Assembly: GCA_020849275.1 (NCBI GenBank)
Contig: JADLGO010000013.1
Span: forward strand, 62,001 to 126,000
Direction of reading: 5' to 3'
DNA: 64,000 bases
DNA from: Chthonomonadales bacterium
GTDB lineage: Bacteria > Armatimonadota > Chthonomonadetes > Chthonomonadales > CAJBBX01
Shown: positions 8,772-16,491 of the stretch, piece by piece
How positions within the stretch are numbered: the first letter of the stretch is position 1
How the letters are laid out: each line of letters opens with the position of its first letter
Program-made: the position numbers and the translations under genes
The notes under the pieces: generated by a model
Databases searched by the model: none
What the model was told of the DNA's origin: nothing
What the model saw: only the letters and a program-made list of their open reading frames with translations

Positions 8772-8801
8772 CGGTTCCCTCTCGGTCGGGGGGCGGGGCG
8801 C

Positions 8802-9056
8802 TCAGCCAGCGCGGGCGCTCTGCTGCTTGTCGGGGCCGCCCGGCTTCATCTGGTCGTCTGTGTGGCGTCGGGTGGTCCAGATGGAGACCGCCCCGTTCAC
8901 GAACATGAGGGCGGACGCCGCCAGGTACTCAAGCCACGCGTACGGGTTGATCGGCATACCGGGCTCCGTCAAGAGCGCGTTACCCCTGATCAGGCCCGCG
9001 ACGCTGATGAACAGGAGCACGAACCCCGTCAGGATGAAGCCGTTCAGATACCGCAT
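8802..9056 (-). CDS. Small two-helix membrane protein
   Basis: An 84-residue protein with two hydrophobic segments (about residues 5-24 and 42-60) and a polar Lys/Gln/Gly tail. The start is fixed by the promoter: the -10 box lies at 9096-9101, immediately upstream of another in-frame ATG at 9095, so transcription would begin after that ATG and the usable start is ATG 9056, with GGAGGTG upstream. The ribosome binding region GGAGGTGCTCC is itself a short dyad. No family recognised. Confidence 0.65.
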   Translation of the reverse strand: MRYLNGFILTGFVLLFISVAGLIRGNALLTEPGMPINPYAWLEYLAASALMFVNGAVSIWTTRRHTDDQMKPGGPDKQQSARAG

Positions 9057-9095
9057 GCGCGTGGGAGCACCTCCGCTCGGTCCGACAGACTGCAT

Positions 9096-9125
9096 ACTAT
9101 ATCCCTGATCGGCGCCGCGAGTCAA
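9096..9125 (-). promoter_or_regulatory. Sigma-70 promoter, minus strand
   Basis: Read on the minus strand, TTGACT (9120-9125) and TATAGT (9096-9101) are separated by 18 bases, with five of six matches in each box. It would drive the two-helix membrane protein and probably the zinc-ribbon gene after it. Confidence 0.75.
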
Positions 9126-9221
9126 CTGAGCGCAGACGAACGGCGCCTGGCTACCCCCGCCCGGCCGCCGCTACCGCGCGACACGGCCGGGCCGATGGGC
9201 GCGGCCGCCTGCCTGCCGGAG

Positions 9222-9662
9222 ATGGGAGCTGTGGAGCCGCGAAGCTGGGTGCTGATCGACGGCGATTGCGGGCTGTGCCGGCGCTTCGGCGAGTGGGTGC
9301 GGCGCCGCGACCGGCGCGGACTGCTCGCCGTGACGCCCTATCAGCGGGCGCCATCTCCGCCGATGACGCCGGCGCTGCGGCGCTGCTGTCGGCGCGCGCT
9401 GCACGTTGTGGCGCCCGGCGGGCGCGTGCTGCACGTTGTGGCGCCCGGCGGGCGCGTGCTGCGCGGCGGCCGGGCCGCGCTGTTCGTGCTCGAACGGACC
9501 GGTTGGGGCGGAGCGGCGCGTCTGCTGACCATGCCGCCGCTCGTCTGGGCGGTAGAGGTCGTCTACCTCCTGGTGGCATGGCGACATGGCTGGCTTGCCG
9601 GAGTCCTGCTGCGCGGCACGCCCGACCCTGGGGTAGCCGGACGACAAAAGGAGGAGCCTGGT
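9222..9662 (+). CDS. DUF393 (DCC family) thiol-disulfide oxidoreductase-like frame without its own stop
   Basis: The frame begins near ATG 9222 (ATG 9195 and GTG 9231 are alternatives). It encodes the DCC-family signature VLIDGDCGLCRRFGEWV, with DxxCxxC giving the family its name, followed by the expected LERTGWGGAARLL...VYLLVAWRHG end. Normal DUF393 proteins are about 120-140 residues and stop here. In this sequence the frame has no stop and continues in phase into the next gene, so the real product is either a 510-residue fusion or a gene that lost its stop. A TAG at 9634-9636 is one base out of frame. A 30-bp duplication lies inside (9398-9457). Confidence 0.6.
9398..9457 (+). repeat. 30-bp perfect tandem duplication inside the DUF393 frame
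   Basis: Two identical 30-bp units (9398-9427 and 9428-9457) encode the decapeptide LHVVAPGGRV twice in phase, and a partial third copy follows (GCTGCGCGG). An extra ten residues in such a compact domain suggests a recent slippage event. Confidence 0.85.
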
Positions 9663-10754
9663 GTGAGAACACGGAGGTGGTGGTCTGCTCTCCCGGCGGG
9701 CGGGGCGCTCGCCCTGGTGTGCGGGTCCGTTCTGGCCGCTGGCGCGTCACAGGCGGAGACCATCGGCAGCCGACGGATCAACGTGATGGTCATCAGCTAC
9801 GACCCCATCCTGCGAACGCGGGACGGCCAGCGGCTGACCCAGTACATGAAATGGAACGATGCGCGCGCCATGACGGACGCCGTCGTCGACGCTCTGCGGG
9901 AGGCGAGCGGCGGGTACGCTGGCTACCACGTCGTGGACTTTCGGACCGTGGACGCCTACCCGGTGAAGAGGGACGGCTACCAGTACGATGAGCGCAGCTT
10001 TCTTGACATGTGGACGGACCGCGACAGAGCCCACCAACCCGACACGGTGAGCTACTCCGCCATCTTCCGCCGGTTCGGCATCGAACGGAAGGTGCGCCGC
10101 GGCGAGATCCAGGAGGTGTGGCTCTGGGGCGCCCCCTACTTCGGGTGGGATGAGTACGCCATGAAGATCCCGGGCGATCGCATCTTCTACCCGACCGATA
10201 ACCCGTGGTTCTACCGCCCCTACGACATCCCCGATTGCGGCCGTACCGTGTGGGTGATGGGCTTCAACTACGAGCGCGGGGTCGCGGAGGCGGTCCACAG
10301 CTTCGGCCACCGTGTCGAGGGCATCCTCTCGCTGACGGTCGGTCGGGGCATCTGGGACGACAAGAGGACGCCTGACAACATCTGGAACCGGTTCACCCAC
10401 CAGGCGAAGACGTTTGCCGACGACGCGCAGGTGGGCAACGTGCACGGCGGGCCAAATGCCGAGGAGGGCTACGACTACGCGCAGAAGAGGACCGCGATGT
10501 CCGGCGCCGACAACTGGCTTCGCTACCCCGACATCAGCGGGCCGAAGCAGCCGGTGAGTAGTGAGACCTGGGGCGGGCCCGACTACCACCTCAACTACAT
10601 GAAGTGGTGGCTTGGGCACCTGCCGAAGGCCCCGGGCGTGACGGACGGGTTCTACAACAACTGGTGGCGCTACGTGGTAGACTACGACGCGGCGGTGCGT
10701 GCGCTGCCGCCTCCCGGCGGCCGACCCGCCCCCGCCAACAGCGCCATGCGGTAG
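9663..10754 (+). CDS. Secreted protein of unknown family
   Basis: A 363-residue exported protein. AAAAGGAGGAG ends six or seven bases before GTG 9663, which opens a clear signal peptide (RTRRWW, hydrophobic core, cleavage near ASQAET). This supports an independent start although the frame is also open upstream. The mature part is rich in Trp and Tyr (VWLWGAPYFGWDEYAMKIPG, VWVMGFNYERG) and carries HSFGHRVE, a histidine pair that could be metal-binding. No catalytic family is recognised. Conserved-looking aromatic blocks suggest a carbohydrate- or peptide-acting surface protein, but that is inference. Confidence 0.7.
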   Translation: MRTRRWWSALPAGGALALVCGSVLAAGASQAETIGSRRINVMVISYDPILRTRDGQRLTQYMKWNDARAMTDAVVDALREASGGYAGYHVVDFRTVDAYPVKRDGYQYDERSFLDMWTDRDRAHQPDTVSYSAIFRRFGIERKVRRGEIQEVWLWGAPYFGWDEYAMKIPGDRIFYPTDNPWFYRPYDIPDCGRTVWVMGFNYERGVAEAVHSFGHRVEGILSLTVGRGIWDDKRTPDNIWNRFTHQAKTFADDAQVGNVHGGPNAEEGYDYAQKRTAMSGADNWLRYPDISGPKQPVSSETWGGPDYHLNYMKWWLGHLPKAPGVTDGFYNNWWRYVVDYDAAVRALPPPGGRPAPANSAMR

Positions 10755-10787
10755 CCAGGCGAGGACCCCGGGTGCCGCCGAACCGTC

Positions 10788-10817
10788 TTGACGGCCGGCG
10801 GGATGTTGAAGTACACT
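10788..10817 (+). promoter_or_regulatory. Sigma-70 promoter of the pyr operon
   Basis: TTGACG (10788-10793) and TACACT (10812-10817) are separated by 18 bases. The -35 box lies inside a small dyad CCGTC-TT-GACGG. Transcription is expected near 10824, leaving a leader of about 190 bases before pyrR that contains the PyrR binding loop and an attenuator-like hairpin. Confidence 0.75.
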
Positions 10818-10839
10818 GACACGCAAAGCAAAACCCGGT

Positions 10840-10876
10840 CCCTTTTAAGTGTGTGCCCGGAGAGGCCGACAAAGGG
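10840..10876 (+). promoter_or_regulatory. PyrR mRNA binding loop (anti-antiterminator)
   Basis: The 14-mer at 10854-10867 (TGCCCGGAGAGGCC) fits the PyrR binding consensus ARUCCNGNGAGGYU in its conserved centre: CC, N, G, N, GAGG, Y. The flanks can pair, with CCCTTT (from 10840) against AAAGGG (10871-10876), placing the motif in the apical part of a stem as in Bacillus pyr leaders. With uridine nucleotides bound, PyrR would stabilise this stem and favour termination downstream. Confidence 0.7.
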
Positions 10877-10952
10877 CGAATAGCGGCGCATGGCGCGCGG
10901 GGTCGCGAAGCGATCGCGCATCCGGGCGCATGTCTCGTTTCGCGCGGCGTTC

Positions 10953-10996
10953 AACGCCTTGCCATCGGCAGCACTGTCGACGGGCAAGGCGTTTCT
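10953..10996 (+). terminator. Attenuator-like hairpin ahead of pyrR
   Basis: An 11-bp perfect inverted repeat, AACGCCTTGCC (10953-10963) with 10983-10993, followed by a short TTTCT tract. It lies after the PyrR binding loop and 19 bases before the pyrR start, where a regulated terminator is expected. The T-run is short, so termination strength is uncertain. Confidence 0.6.
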
Positions 10997-11014
10997 GCTG
11001 GCCGGGAGGCGCCG

Positions 11015-11542
11015 TTGGAGACGCGGCAGGTGATGGACGGCGAGGAGATGCGGCGCGCCGTCACGCGCATCGCGCACGAAGTGGTCGAGAAGAACCGCGG
11101 CGCGGAGGCGCTGGCGGTCGTCGGCATCCAGAGGCGCGGCGCCCCGCTCGCCGACCGGCTCGCTCGCCTGATCGGCCAGATCGAGGGCGTCGAGGTGCCC
11201 GTCGGCAAGCTGGACGTGACCCTCTATCGCGACGACTACCTCGAGCGGCGGCCGGCCGCCGGCGCCACCGAGATGGCGTTCGACATCGCCGGCCGTAGCA
11301 TCGTCCTTGTCGACGAGGTGTTCTTCACCGGTCGCACGGCGCGCGCCGCCATCTCCGCTCTGATGGACTACGGCCGGCCCGCGAGCGTGCAGCTTGCCGT
11401 GCTCGTGGACCGCGGCCATCGCGAGCTGCCCATCCGACCCGACTACGTGGGCAAGAACCTGCCCACCAGTCGCACCGAGCACGTCGAGGTGCGACTGGTG
11501 GAGGTGGACGGCGAGGATGCTGTCACGATCCGCAAGCCCTGA
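11015..11542 (+). CDS. pyrR: Bifunctional pyr operon regulator / uracil phosphoribosyltransferase PyrR
   Basis: A 175-residue phosphoribosyltransferase-fold protein. The N-terminus [20 protein letters not shown] and the PRPP loop [18 protein letters not shown] (about residues 95-112) are characteristic of PyrR, and [13 protein letters not shown] follows as in the family. It binds pyr mRNA in the presence of UMP/UTP and causes attenuation; many members also make UMP from uracil. The start chosen is TTG 11015, five bases after GGGAGG, which gives the family-typical length; longer frames run into the leader hairpin. First gene of the operon. Confidence 0.92.
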   Translation: METRQVMDGEEMRRAVTRIAHEVVEKNRGAEALAVVGIQRRGAPLADRLARLIGQIEGVEVPVGKLDVTLYRDDYLERRPAAGATEMAFDIAGRSIVLVDEVFFTGRTARAAISALMDYGRPASVQLAVLVDRGHRELPIRPDYVGKNLPTSRTEHVEVRLVEVDGEDAVTIRKP

Positions 11543-11597
11543 GCCCTTCCGAGCCGCGGGGCGCCGGGGCCCGTCCGGCGCCCGCACGGAGCGACCC

Positions 11598-12590
11598 ATG
11601 CGCGACTTGCTGAGCTTGCGCGAGATCGATGTCGCCGACATCCGGTTGGTGCTGGAGACGGCGGCGAGCTTCCGCGAGATCCTCACCCGCTCCGTCAAGA
11701 AGGTGCCCACGCTTCGCGGGCGCTCGGTCGTGACGCTGTTCTACGAGCCCTCCACGCGCACGCGCACCTCGTTTGAACTCGCCGCCAAGTACATGAGCGC
11801 GGAGGCCGTCAACATCGCCGTCGCCCAGTCGTCCATCACGAAGGGGGAATCGCTCAAGGACACGCTGCGGACGCTTCAGGCGCTCACGGCCGACTGCATC
11901 GTGATCCGTCACGGGTCGTCTGGCGCGGCGCGGATGGCCGCCGAAATGACCGACCGCCCGGTGATTAACGCCGGTGATGGCCGCCACGAGCACCCGACGC
12001 AGGCCCTGCTGGACGCGCTGACGATCTGGGACCACAAGGTGGTAGGCCGCATCGACGACACCTATCCGGGCGCGCTGGCGGGCGAGCGCTCGTTCGACCT
12101 CTCCAACCTGACGGTGGCGATCGTCGGCGACGTGGCGCACAGCCGCGTGGCGCGCTCCAACGCGTGGGGCCTGACCAGGCTGGGTGCGAGCGTACGGTGG
12201 GTTGGACCGCGCACCCTGATCCCGGCCGACTCCGAGAGCCTGCCCGTGAGCGTACACACCGACCTTCGCGAGGGGCTGGAGGGCGCCGACGTTGTCATGG
12301 TCCTTCGCCTGCAGACGGAGCGCCAGGAGCTCGGTCTGCTGCCGAGCCTGCGCGAGTACGCCCGTGTGTGGGGCGTCAACGCCGCGGCGCTTCGCTTCGC
12401 CAGGCCCGACGTGCTCGTGCTGCATCCGGGGCCGATGAACCGCGGCGTCGAGATCGCCGCCGATGTGGCCGACGGTGTCGGCGGGATCCGCGCGGCGATC
12501 GAGCAGCAGGTGACCAACGGCGTGGCCGTCCGCATGGCCTGTCTCTATCTGTTGATGGGAACCCCGGGCGCGGCGGCGCTCGAGAGCTAG
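11598..12590 (+). CDS. pyrB: Aspartate carbamoyltransferase catalytic subunit PyrB
   Basis: A 330-residue transcarbamoylase forming N-carbamoyl-L-aspartate, the second step of pyrimidine synthesis. The carbamoyl-phosphate motif FYEPSTRTRTSFE is at residues 48-60, HPTQALLD at about 133-140, and the C-terminal LHPGPMNRGVEI binds the aspartate side. A 13-residue stretch around DTYPGALAGERSF (about 153-165) is longer than in the E. coli enzyme. No pyrI regulatory chain is present, so control probably acts through PyrR. Confidence 0.96.
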   Translation: MRDLLSLREIDVADIRLVLETAASFREILTRSVKKVPTLRGRSVVTLFYEPSTRTRTSFELAAKYMSAEAVNIAVAQSSITKGESLKDTLRTLQALTADCIVIRHGSSGAARMAAEMTDRPVINAGDGRHEHPTQALLDALTIWDHKVVGRIDDTYPGALAGERSFDLSNLTVAIVGDVAHSRVARSNAWGLTRLGASVRWVGPRTLIPADSESLPVSVHTDLREGLEGADVVMVLRLQTERQELGLLPSLREYARVWGVNAAALRFARPDVLVLHPGPMNRGVEIAADVADGVGGIRAAIEQQVTNGVAVRMACLYLLMGTPGAAALES

Positions 12591-12608
12591 CGGGCAGGAG
12601 ACCAGCGC

Positions 12609-12887
12609 ATGTTCACCGTGGCCTTCCGTCGGACGCGACTGGTCGGCGAGCGCTCGCGAATCCACCGGATCTACGAGATCGGCGCCGGGCGCGACGCCGT
12701 CGACGTGCGGGCGCGCGTGCTGATGGACGATCCTGTGGGGCGCCCGAAGTCGCCGCCTCCGGCGGGTGAAAGACTGCCGCTCGGCGTCATGCGCCCCTGC
12801 CCGATCCGCTGCTGGCGCCTTGCGAAGTTGGCGGAGCGCTGTACGGCGACGCCGACCGACGTGCTGGAGCGGGAGGAGCGCACGTGA
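12609..12887 (+). CDS. Small unknown protein between pyrB and pyrC
   Basis: A 92-residue protein with no recognised family. The start ATG is preceded by AGGAG at the right distance. Its stop TGA overlaps the pyrC start by four bases (GTGA), typical of translationally coupled genes, and this is the main reason to call it real. The composition is basic at the N-terminus (FRRTRLVGERSRIHRIYEIG) and Pro/Cys-rich in the middle. There is no signal peptide or membrane helix. Function unknown. Confidence 0.6.
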   Translation: MFTVAFRRTRLVGERSRIHRIYEIGAGRDAVDVRARVLMDDPVGRPKSPPPAGERLPLGVMRPCPIRCWRLAKLAERCTATPTDVLEREERT

Positions 12888-14155
12888 GAACGGTGCTGGC
12901 GGGAGGTCGAGTGCTCGATCCCGCGCGGGGATTCGACGCCGAGGCCGACCTGGTGATCGAGGACGGCGTGGTCGCCGGCGCCGTGGCGCCGGGCTCGGCG
13001 CGGGGCGACGTGGTGCGGGACGCGCGCGGGAAGCTCGTGACGCCCGGGCTGATCGACCTGCACGTGCACCTGCGCGAGCCCGGTTTCGAGTACAAGGAGG
13101 ACATCGAGAGCGGGACGCGCGCGGCCGCCGCGGGTGGTTTCACCGCCGTCTGCTGCATGCCGAACACAAGCCCCGCTATCGACACGGCCGCCGTGGTGCG
13201 CCAGATCCTGGAGCGCGCCGCGCAGGTCGGCTCGGCGCGCGTCTACCCCATCGCCGCGCTCACCCGTGGCATGTCCGGCGACGGGCTCAGCGAGATCGCC
13301 GACCTGAAGGCGGCCGGCGCCCGCGCCGTGTCCGACGACGCCTTCCCGATCCAGAGTGCCGAAACGATGCGCCGCGGCATGGAGTACTGCGCGCAGTTCG
13401 GGCTCACGCTCATGACCCACAACGAGGACAGGGCCCTGACGCACGCAGGCGCGATGAACGAGGGCCTCACCGCCACCCTGATGGGGGTGCCCGGCATACC
13501 GGCCGTCAGCGAGGACATCGCCGCCGCGCGCAACATCCTGCTTGCCGGCCTCACCGGCTGCCGCCTGCATCTGCTGCACATCTCCACTGCCGGAACCGTG
13601 GAGCTTCTGCGGAGAGCGAAGGCGGACGGGCTCACGGTGACCGGCGAGACCTGTCCGCACTACTGGAGTCTGACCGACCGGGCCTGCGAGGGCTACGACA
13701 CCGACGCGAAGATGAACCCGCCTCTGCGCGCCGACCGGGACGCCGACGCGGTTCGGCTCGGCCTGGCCGACGGCACGATCGATGCGATCGCGACCGACCA
13801 TGCGCCGCACGCGCCATACGAGAAGGAGCAGGAGTTCGACCGCGCGCCATTTGGCATCGTGGGCCTCGAGACGGCCTTCGCGCTGGGCTACACGGGGCTT
13901 GTGCGGACCGGCGTGCTGGATCTGGACGCGCTCGTGGCGAAGATGAGCGCGGCGCCCGCCGCCGTGCTCGGCCTGCCCGGCGGCACGCTGGAGCCGGGCG
14001 CCCCGGCCGACGTGGCGGTGTTCGACCTCGAAGCGGAGTGGTGCGTCGACCCGGCCGCGTTCCGGTCGAAGTCGCGCAACACGCCCTTCGGCGGCTGGCC
14101 CCTGCGCGGGCGCGCGGAGTTGACCGTGGTCGGCGGGCGCATCGTGGAGGTCTGA
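12884..14155 (+). CDS. pyrC: Dihydroorotase PyrC (class I)
   Basis: A 423-residue amidohydrolase that cyclises carbamoyl-aspartate to dihydroorotate. Metal and substrate residues are visible: HVH (H60, H62) in GLIDLHVHLREPG, MPNT, the THNED histidine, LHIST and the catalytic aspartate in ATDHAPH. Length and the C-terminal beta segment (LEPGAPADVAVFD) match class I enzymes. At the position of the carbamylated lysine of other amidohydrolases it has Asp in VSDDAFPI, as in the Aquifex-type enzyme. Starts with GTG and overlaps the preceding gene by four bases. Confidence 0.95.
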   Translation: MRTVLAGGRVLDPARGFDAEADLVIEDGVVAGAVAPGSARGDVVRDARGKLVTPGLIDLHVHLREPGFEYKEDIESGTRAAAAGGFTAVCCMPNTSPAIDTAAVVRQILERAAQVGSARVYPIAALTRGMSGDGLSEIADLKAAGARAVSDDAFPIQSAETMRRGMEYCAQFGLTLMTHNEDRALTHAGAMNEGLTATLMGVPGIPAVSEDIAAARNILLAGLTGCRLHLLHISTAGTVELLRRAKADGLTVTGETCPHYWSLTDRACEGYDTDAKMNPPLRADRDADAVRLGLADGTIDAIATDHAPHAPYEKEQEFDRAPFGIVGLETAFALGYTGLVRTGVLDLDALVAKMSAAPAAVLGLPGGTLEPGAPADVAVFDLEAEWCVDPAAFRSKSRNTPFGGWPLRGRAELTVVGGRIVEV

Positions 14156-14192
14156 GGGAGGGGCGGCAGACACCTGCCGCGGTGCGACGCCG

Positions 14193-14849
14193 ATGGAGCG
14201 CAAGACCGTACTAACGATCGCGGGCATCCTCCTGGTGGTCCTGGTGGCTACCGGGCGCATCCCCGCGCGCCCGGGGCTGCTGCTGCTGGTGGTGTTCGGG
14301 GCGCTCTGCTACGGCCTGGTGCTCTGGGACGGGCGCCGGCTGCGCCCGGCGCCGGCGCGGCCGAAGCCGGCTCGGCCGGTTGCCGACCCGCGCGCCGAGG
14401 CGCTCCGCCGCATCGCGGACATGCCGATCGAGGAGGCGCGCGTCCGCGCCGAGGGCCTGCTGACGGAGGCCGGCCACTGGACGGCGCGGCAGGACGGCGA
14501 CGCGCCCGCCGCGGTGGAGCGATTAGCGCCGGGGCTGCGGTCGCTTCTCACGCGCTACGTTCGCCTGTCGGCGCCTGCCGACGCCGCATGGATCGACCGC
14601 GAGGCGATCGAGGTGTTCGAGTGGCCCGCGGGCACGCGGCTTGGCTTCGGGGTGGGCGCCGAGAGTCGGCGTGGACCGTACCTGCGCGTGGGCAGGGACC
14701 TGGACGACAGCCCGATCGTCGTGCGTCCGGGCGACGAGGCGCTCTACGTGGTGCACGGGCCGCCGTCGGCGCCGGACTCGTGGTGGTGCGGCGAGCACCC
14801 GAGCGTGTATCACTGGATCCTGGTGACCGATTACCGCCTGGCGGCATAG
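14193..14849 (+). CDS. Membrane-anchored protein of unknown function
   Basis: A 218-residue protein with two adjacent N-terminal membrane helices (about residues 6-20 and 27-43), a Pro/Ala/Arg-rich linker (50-65) and a soluble domain. The soluble domain begins with a helical segment (AEALRRIADMPIEEARVRAEGLL) and continues with beta-rich sequence ending HPSVYHWILVTDYRLAA. No family recognised. It lies between pyrC and the amidohydrolase, with only seven bases before the latter, so it belongs to the operon, but nothing links it to pyrimidine chemistry. Confidence 0.7.
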   Translation: MERKTVLTIAGILLVVLVATGRIPARPGLLLLVVFGALCYGLVLWDGRRLRPAPARPKPARPVADPRAEALRRIADMPIEEARVRAEGLLTEAGHWTARQDGDAPAAVERLAPGLRSLLTRYVRLSAPADAAWIDREAIEVFEWPAGTRLGFGVGAESRRGPYLRVGRDLDDSPIVVRPGDEALYVVHGPPSAPDSWWCGEHPSVYHWILVTDYRLAA

Positions 14850-14856
14850 GGCGCGC

Positions 14857-16491
14857 ATGGACCTTCTGCTTGTCAACGGACGCATCCTCACGATGTCGGC
14901 GGCCAATCCCGTCGTCGAGGCGCTCGCGATCGCGCGGGGCCGTGTGGCCGCCGTAGGCTCCGCGGCGGCCCTCCGGAGCGCCGCACCGCCGGGCGCCCGA
15001 GTCGTCGATCTGGCCGGGCGAACCGTGACTCCCGGCTTCAACGACAGTCACATGCACGTGCTGCCCTACGGGATGGACCTGGCGCAGGCGGACCTCTCGC
15101 CGCGGGCGGGCGTTCGCGACATCGCGGGGCTCGTGGACGCGCTACGCCGCTGGGCGGCGGCCCACCCCGCGGCCGACTGGGTTCGGGGCAGCCGCTACGA
15201 CCAGAACGTCTTTCCCGGGGCCGCGCACCCCACCCGGGCCGATCTGGACGCCGCCTTTGCGGAACGACCGGTGTGGGTCAGCCAGACGAGCAAGCACGCC
15301 GGCGCGTGCAACAGCGCGGCTCTGCGGTTGGCGGGGGTCGACCAGAACACGCCGGACCCGGATGGCGGCGCGATCGTGCGCGATGAGGCCGGCGAGCCGA
15401 CAGGAGTGATGCTGGAATCGGCGATGGGTCTGGTCACGCGATGGCTGCCGAAGCCGGGCCGGGCCGCGATGGTGGAGGCCATTCGGCGGGCGTGCGAGGC
15501 GCTGCTGCGCGTCGGCGTCACCTCCGCGTCCGATCTGAACACCGGTTGGTTCCACATGGCCACGGAGATCGAGGCCTACCGGCAGGCCGTGGACCAACGG
15601 GCCGCGCTGCGTATCACGCTCTGCCCGCATGCGGTCGACTTCGGCGAGCCCCAGGACGTGCCGTCCCGCGAGGCGTTCGCCGCCGATTGCGGCCTCGACC
15701 GCCCGCCCTCGGCCGAGCCCGGCCAGGGCGGCGTGCGCCTGGGCCCGGCCAAGCTGTTCAGCGACGGCGCCCTGACGGTGCGCACGGCGGCGCTGCGCGA
15801 GCCATACGTCGACGGCGCGGGCGACGGGATGCTGCTTCACCCGGTCGACGAGTTGCGCTCCTACGTTCGGAGCGCGCACGCGGCGGGCTGGCAGGTTGCC
15901 ACGCACGCCATCGGCGACCGGGCCATCGCGGAGGTGCTGGACGCCTACGCGATGGCCTGTGGGGAGGATGCCGGCGTCGAGCGGCGCCATCGCGTTGAGC
16001 ACGCGATGCTCCTGACGCCGGACCTGCGCCAGCGCCTCGTGCGCCAGCGCGTTGTGCCCACGATGCAGCCGGAGTTCGTGGCGCGCCTGGGCGACGCCTA
16101 CGTGATGGGCCTGGGAGAAGAGCGCGCGGCGACCCTGAACCCGGTGGCCTCGCTTCTGCGCGCGGGCGTCGGCGTGCCGTTCGGCTCGGACTGCCCGATC
16201 GTCCCCGGAGCGCCGCTGGACGGCGTTCGCGCGGCGATAGCGCGAACGACGGCCTCCGGGCGCGTTCTGGGGCCGACCGAACGCATTGGCGCCGCCGACG
16301 CGCTTCGGAACTACACCTGGTGGTCGGCGTATAGCACCTTCGATGAGGCGGAGACCGGTAGCCTGGAGCGCGGAAAGCGCGCCGATCTGGTCGTCCTCTC
16401 GGCGGATCCCGCCGCGGACGGCCCGGATCCCGTTGAGGTCGTGGCCACCGTGGTCGCGGGGCGATTCGTGAGTGGGACGGAGCTCGCATGA
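14857..16491 (+). CDS. Amidohydrolase family 3 (YtcJ-like) metal-dependent hydrolase
   Basis: A 544-residue amidohydrolase. The metal-binding HxH is in TPGFNDSHMHVLPYG, and other family blocks are KLFSDGALTVRTAAL, ATHAIGDRAI, HRVEHAMLL and PFGSDCPIVPG. The C-terminal GSLERGKRADLVVLSADP closes the beta-sandwich. Homologues act on exo-cyclic amides such as N-substituted formamides, and the substrate cannot be predicted. The last four bases overlap the carA start (ATGA), so it is translationally coupled inside the pyrimidine operon. Confidence 0.88.
   Translation: MDLLLVNGRILTMSAANPVVEALAIARGRVAAVGSAAALRSAAPPGARVVDLAGRTVTPGFNDSHMHVLPYGMDLAQADLSPRAGVRDIAGLVDALRRWAAAHPAADWVRGSRYDQNVFPGAAHPTRADLDAAFAERPVWVSQTSKHAGACNSAALRLAGVDQNTPDPDGGAIVRDEAGEPTGVMLESAMGLVTRWLPKPGRAAMVEAIRRACEALLRVGVTSASDLNTGWFHMATEIEAYRQAVDQRAALRITLCPHAVDFGEPQDVPSREAFAADCGLDRPPSAEPGQGGVRLGPAKLFSDGALTVRTAALREPYVDGAGDGMLLHPVDELRSYVRSAHAAGWQVATHAIGDRAIAEVLDAYAMACGEDAGVERRHRVEHAMLLTPDLRQRLVRQRVVPTMQPEFVARLGDAYVMGLGEERAATLNPVASLLRAGVGVPFGSDCPIVPGAPLDGVRAAIARTTASGRVLGPTERIGAADALRNYTWWSAYSTFDEAETGSLERGKRADLVVLSADPAADGPDPVEVVATVVAGRFVSGTELA

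Noticed and set aside
8862-9221. Upstream extension of the DUF393 frame over the opposing membrane protein gene
   Set aside because: It would cross a good minus-strand promoter and a real minus-strand gene, and there is no ribosome site there.
10755-10787. A terminator directly after the secreted-protein gene at 10754
   Set aside because: The only dyad there (CCGTC-TT-GACGG) has 5-bp arms and coincides with the -35 box of the pyr promoter, so it is better read as part of that promoter.
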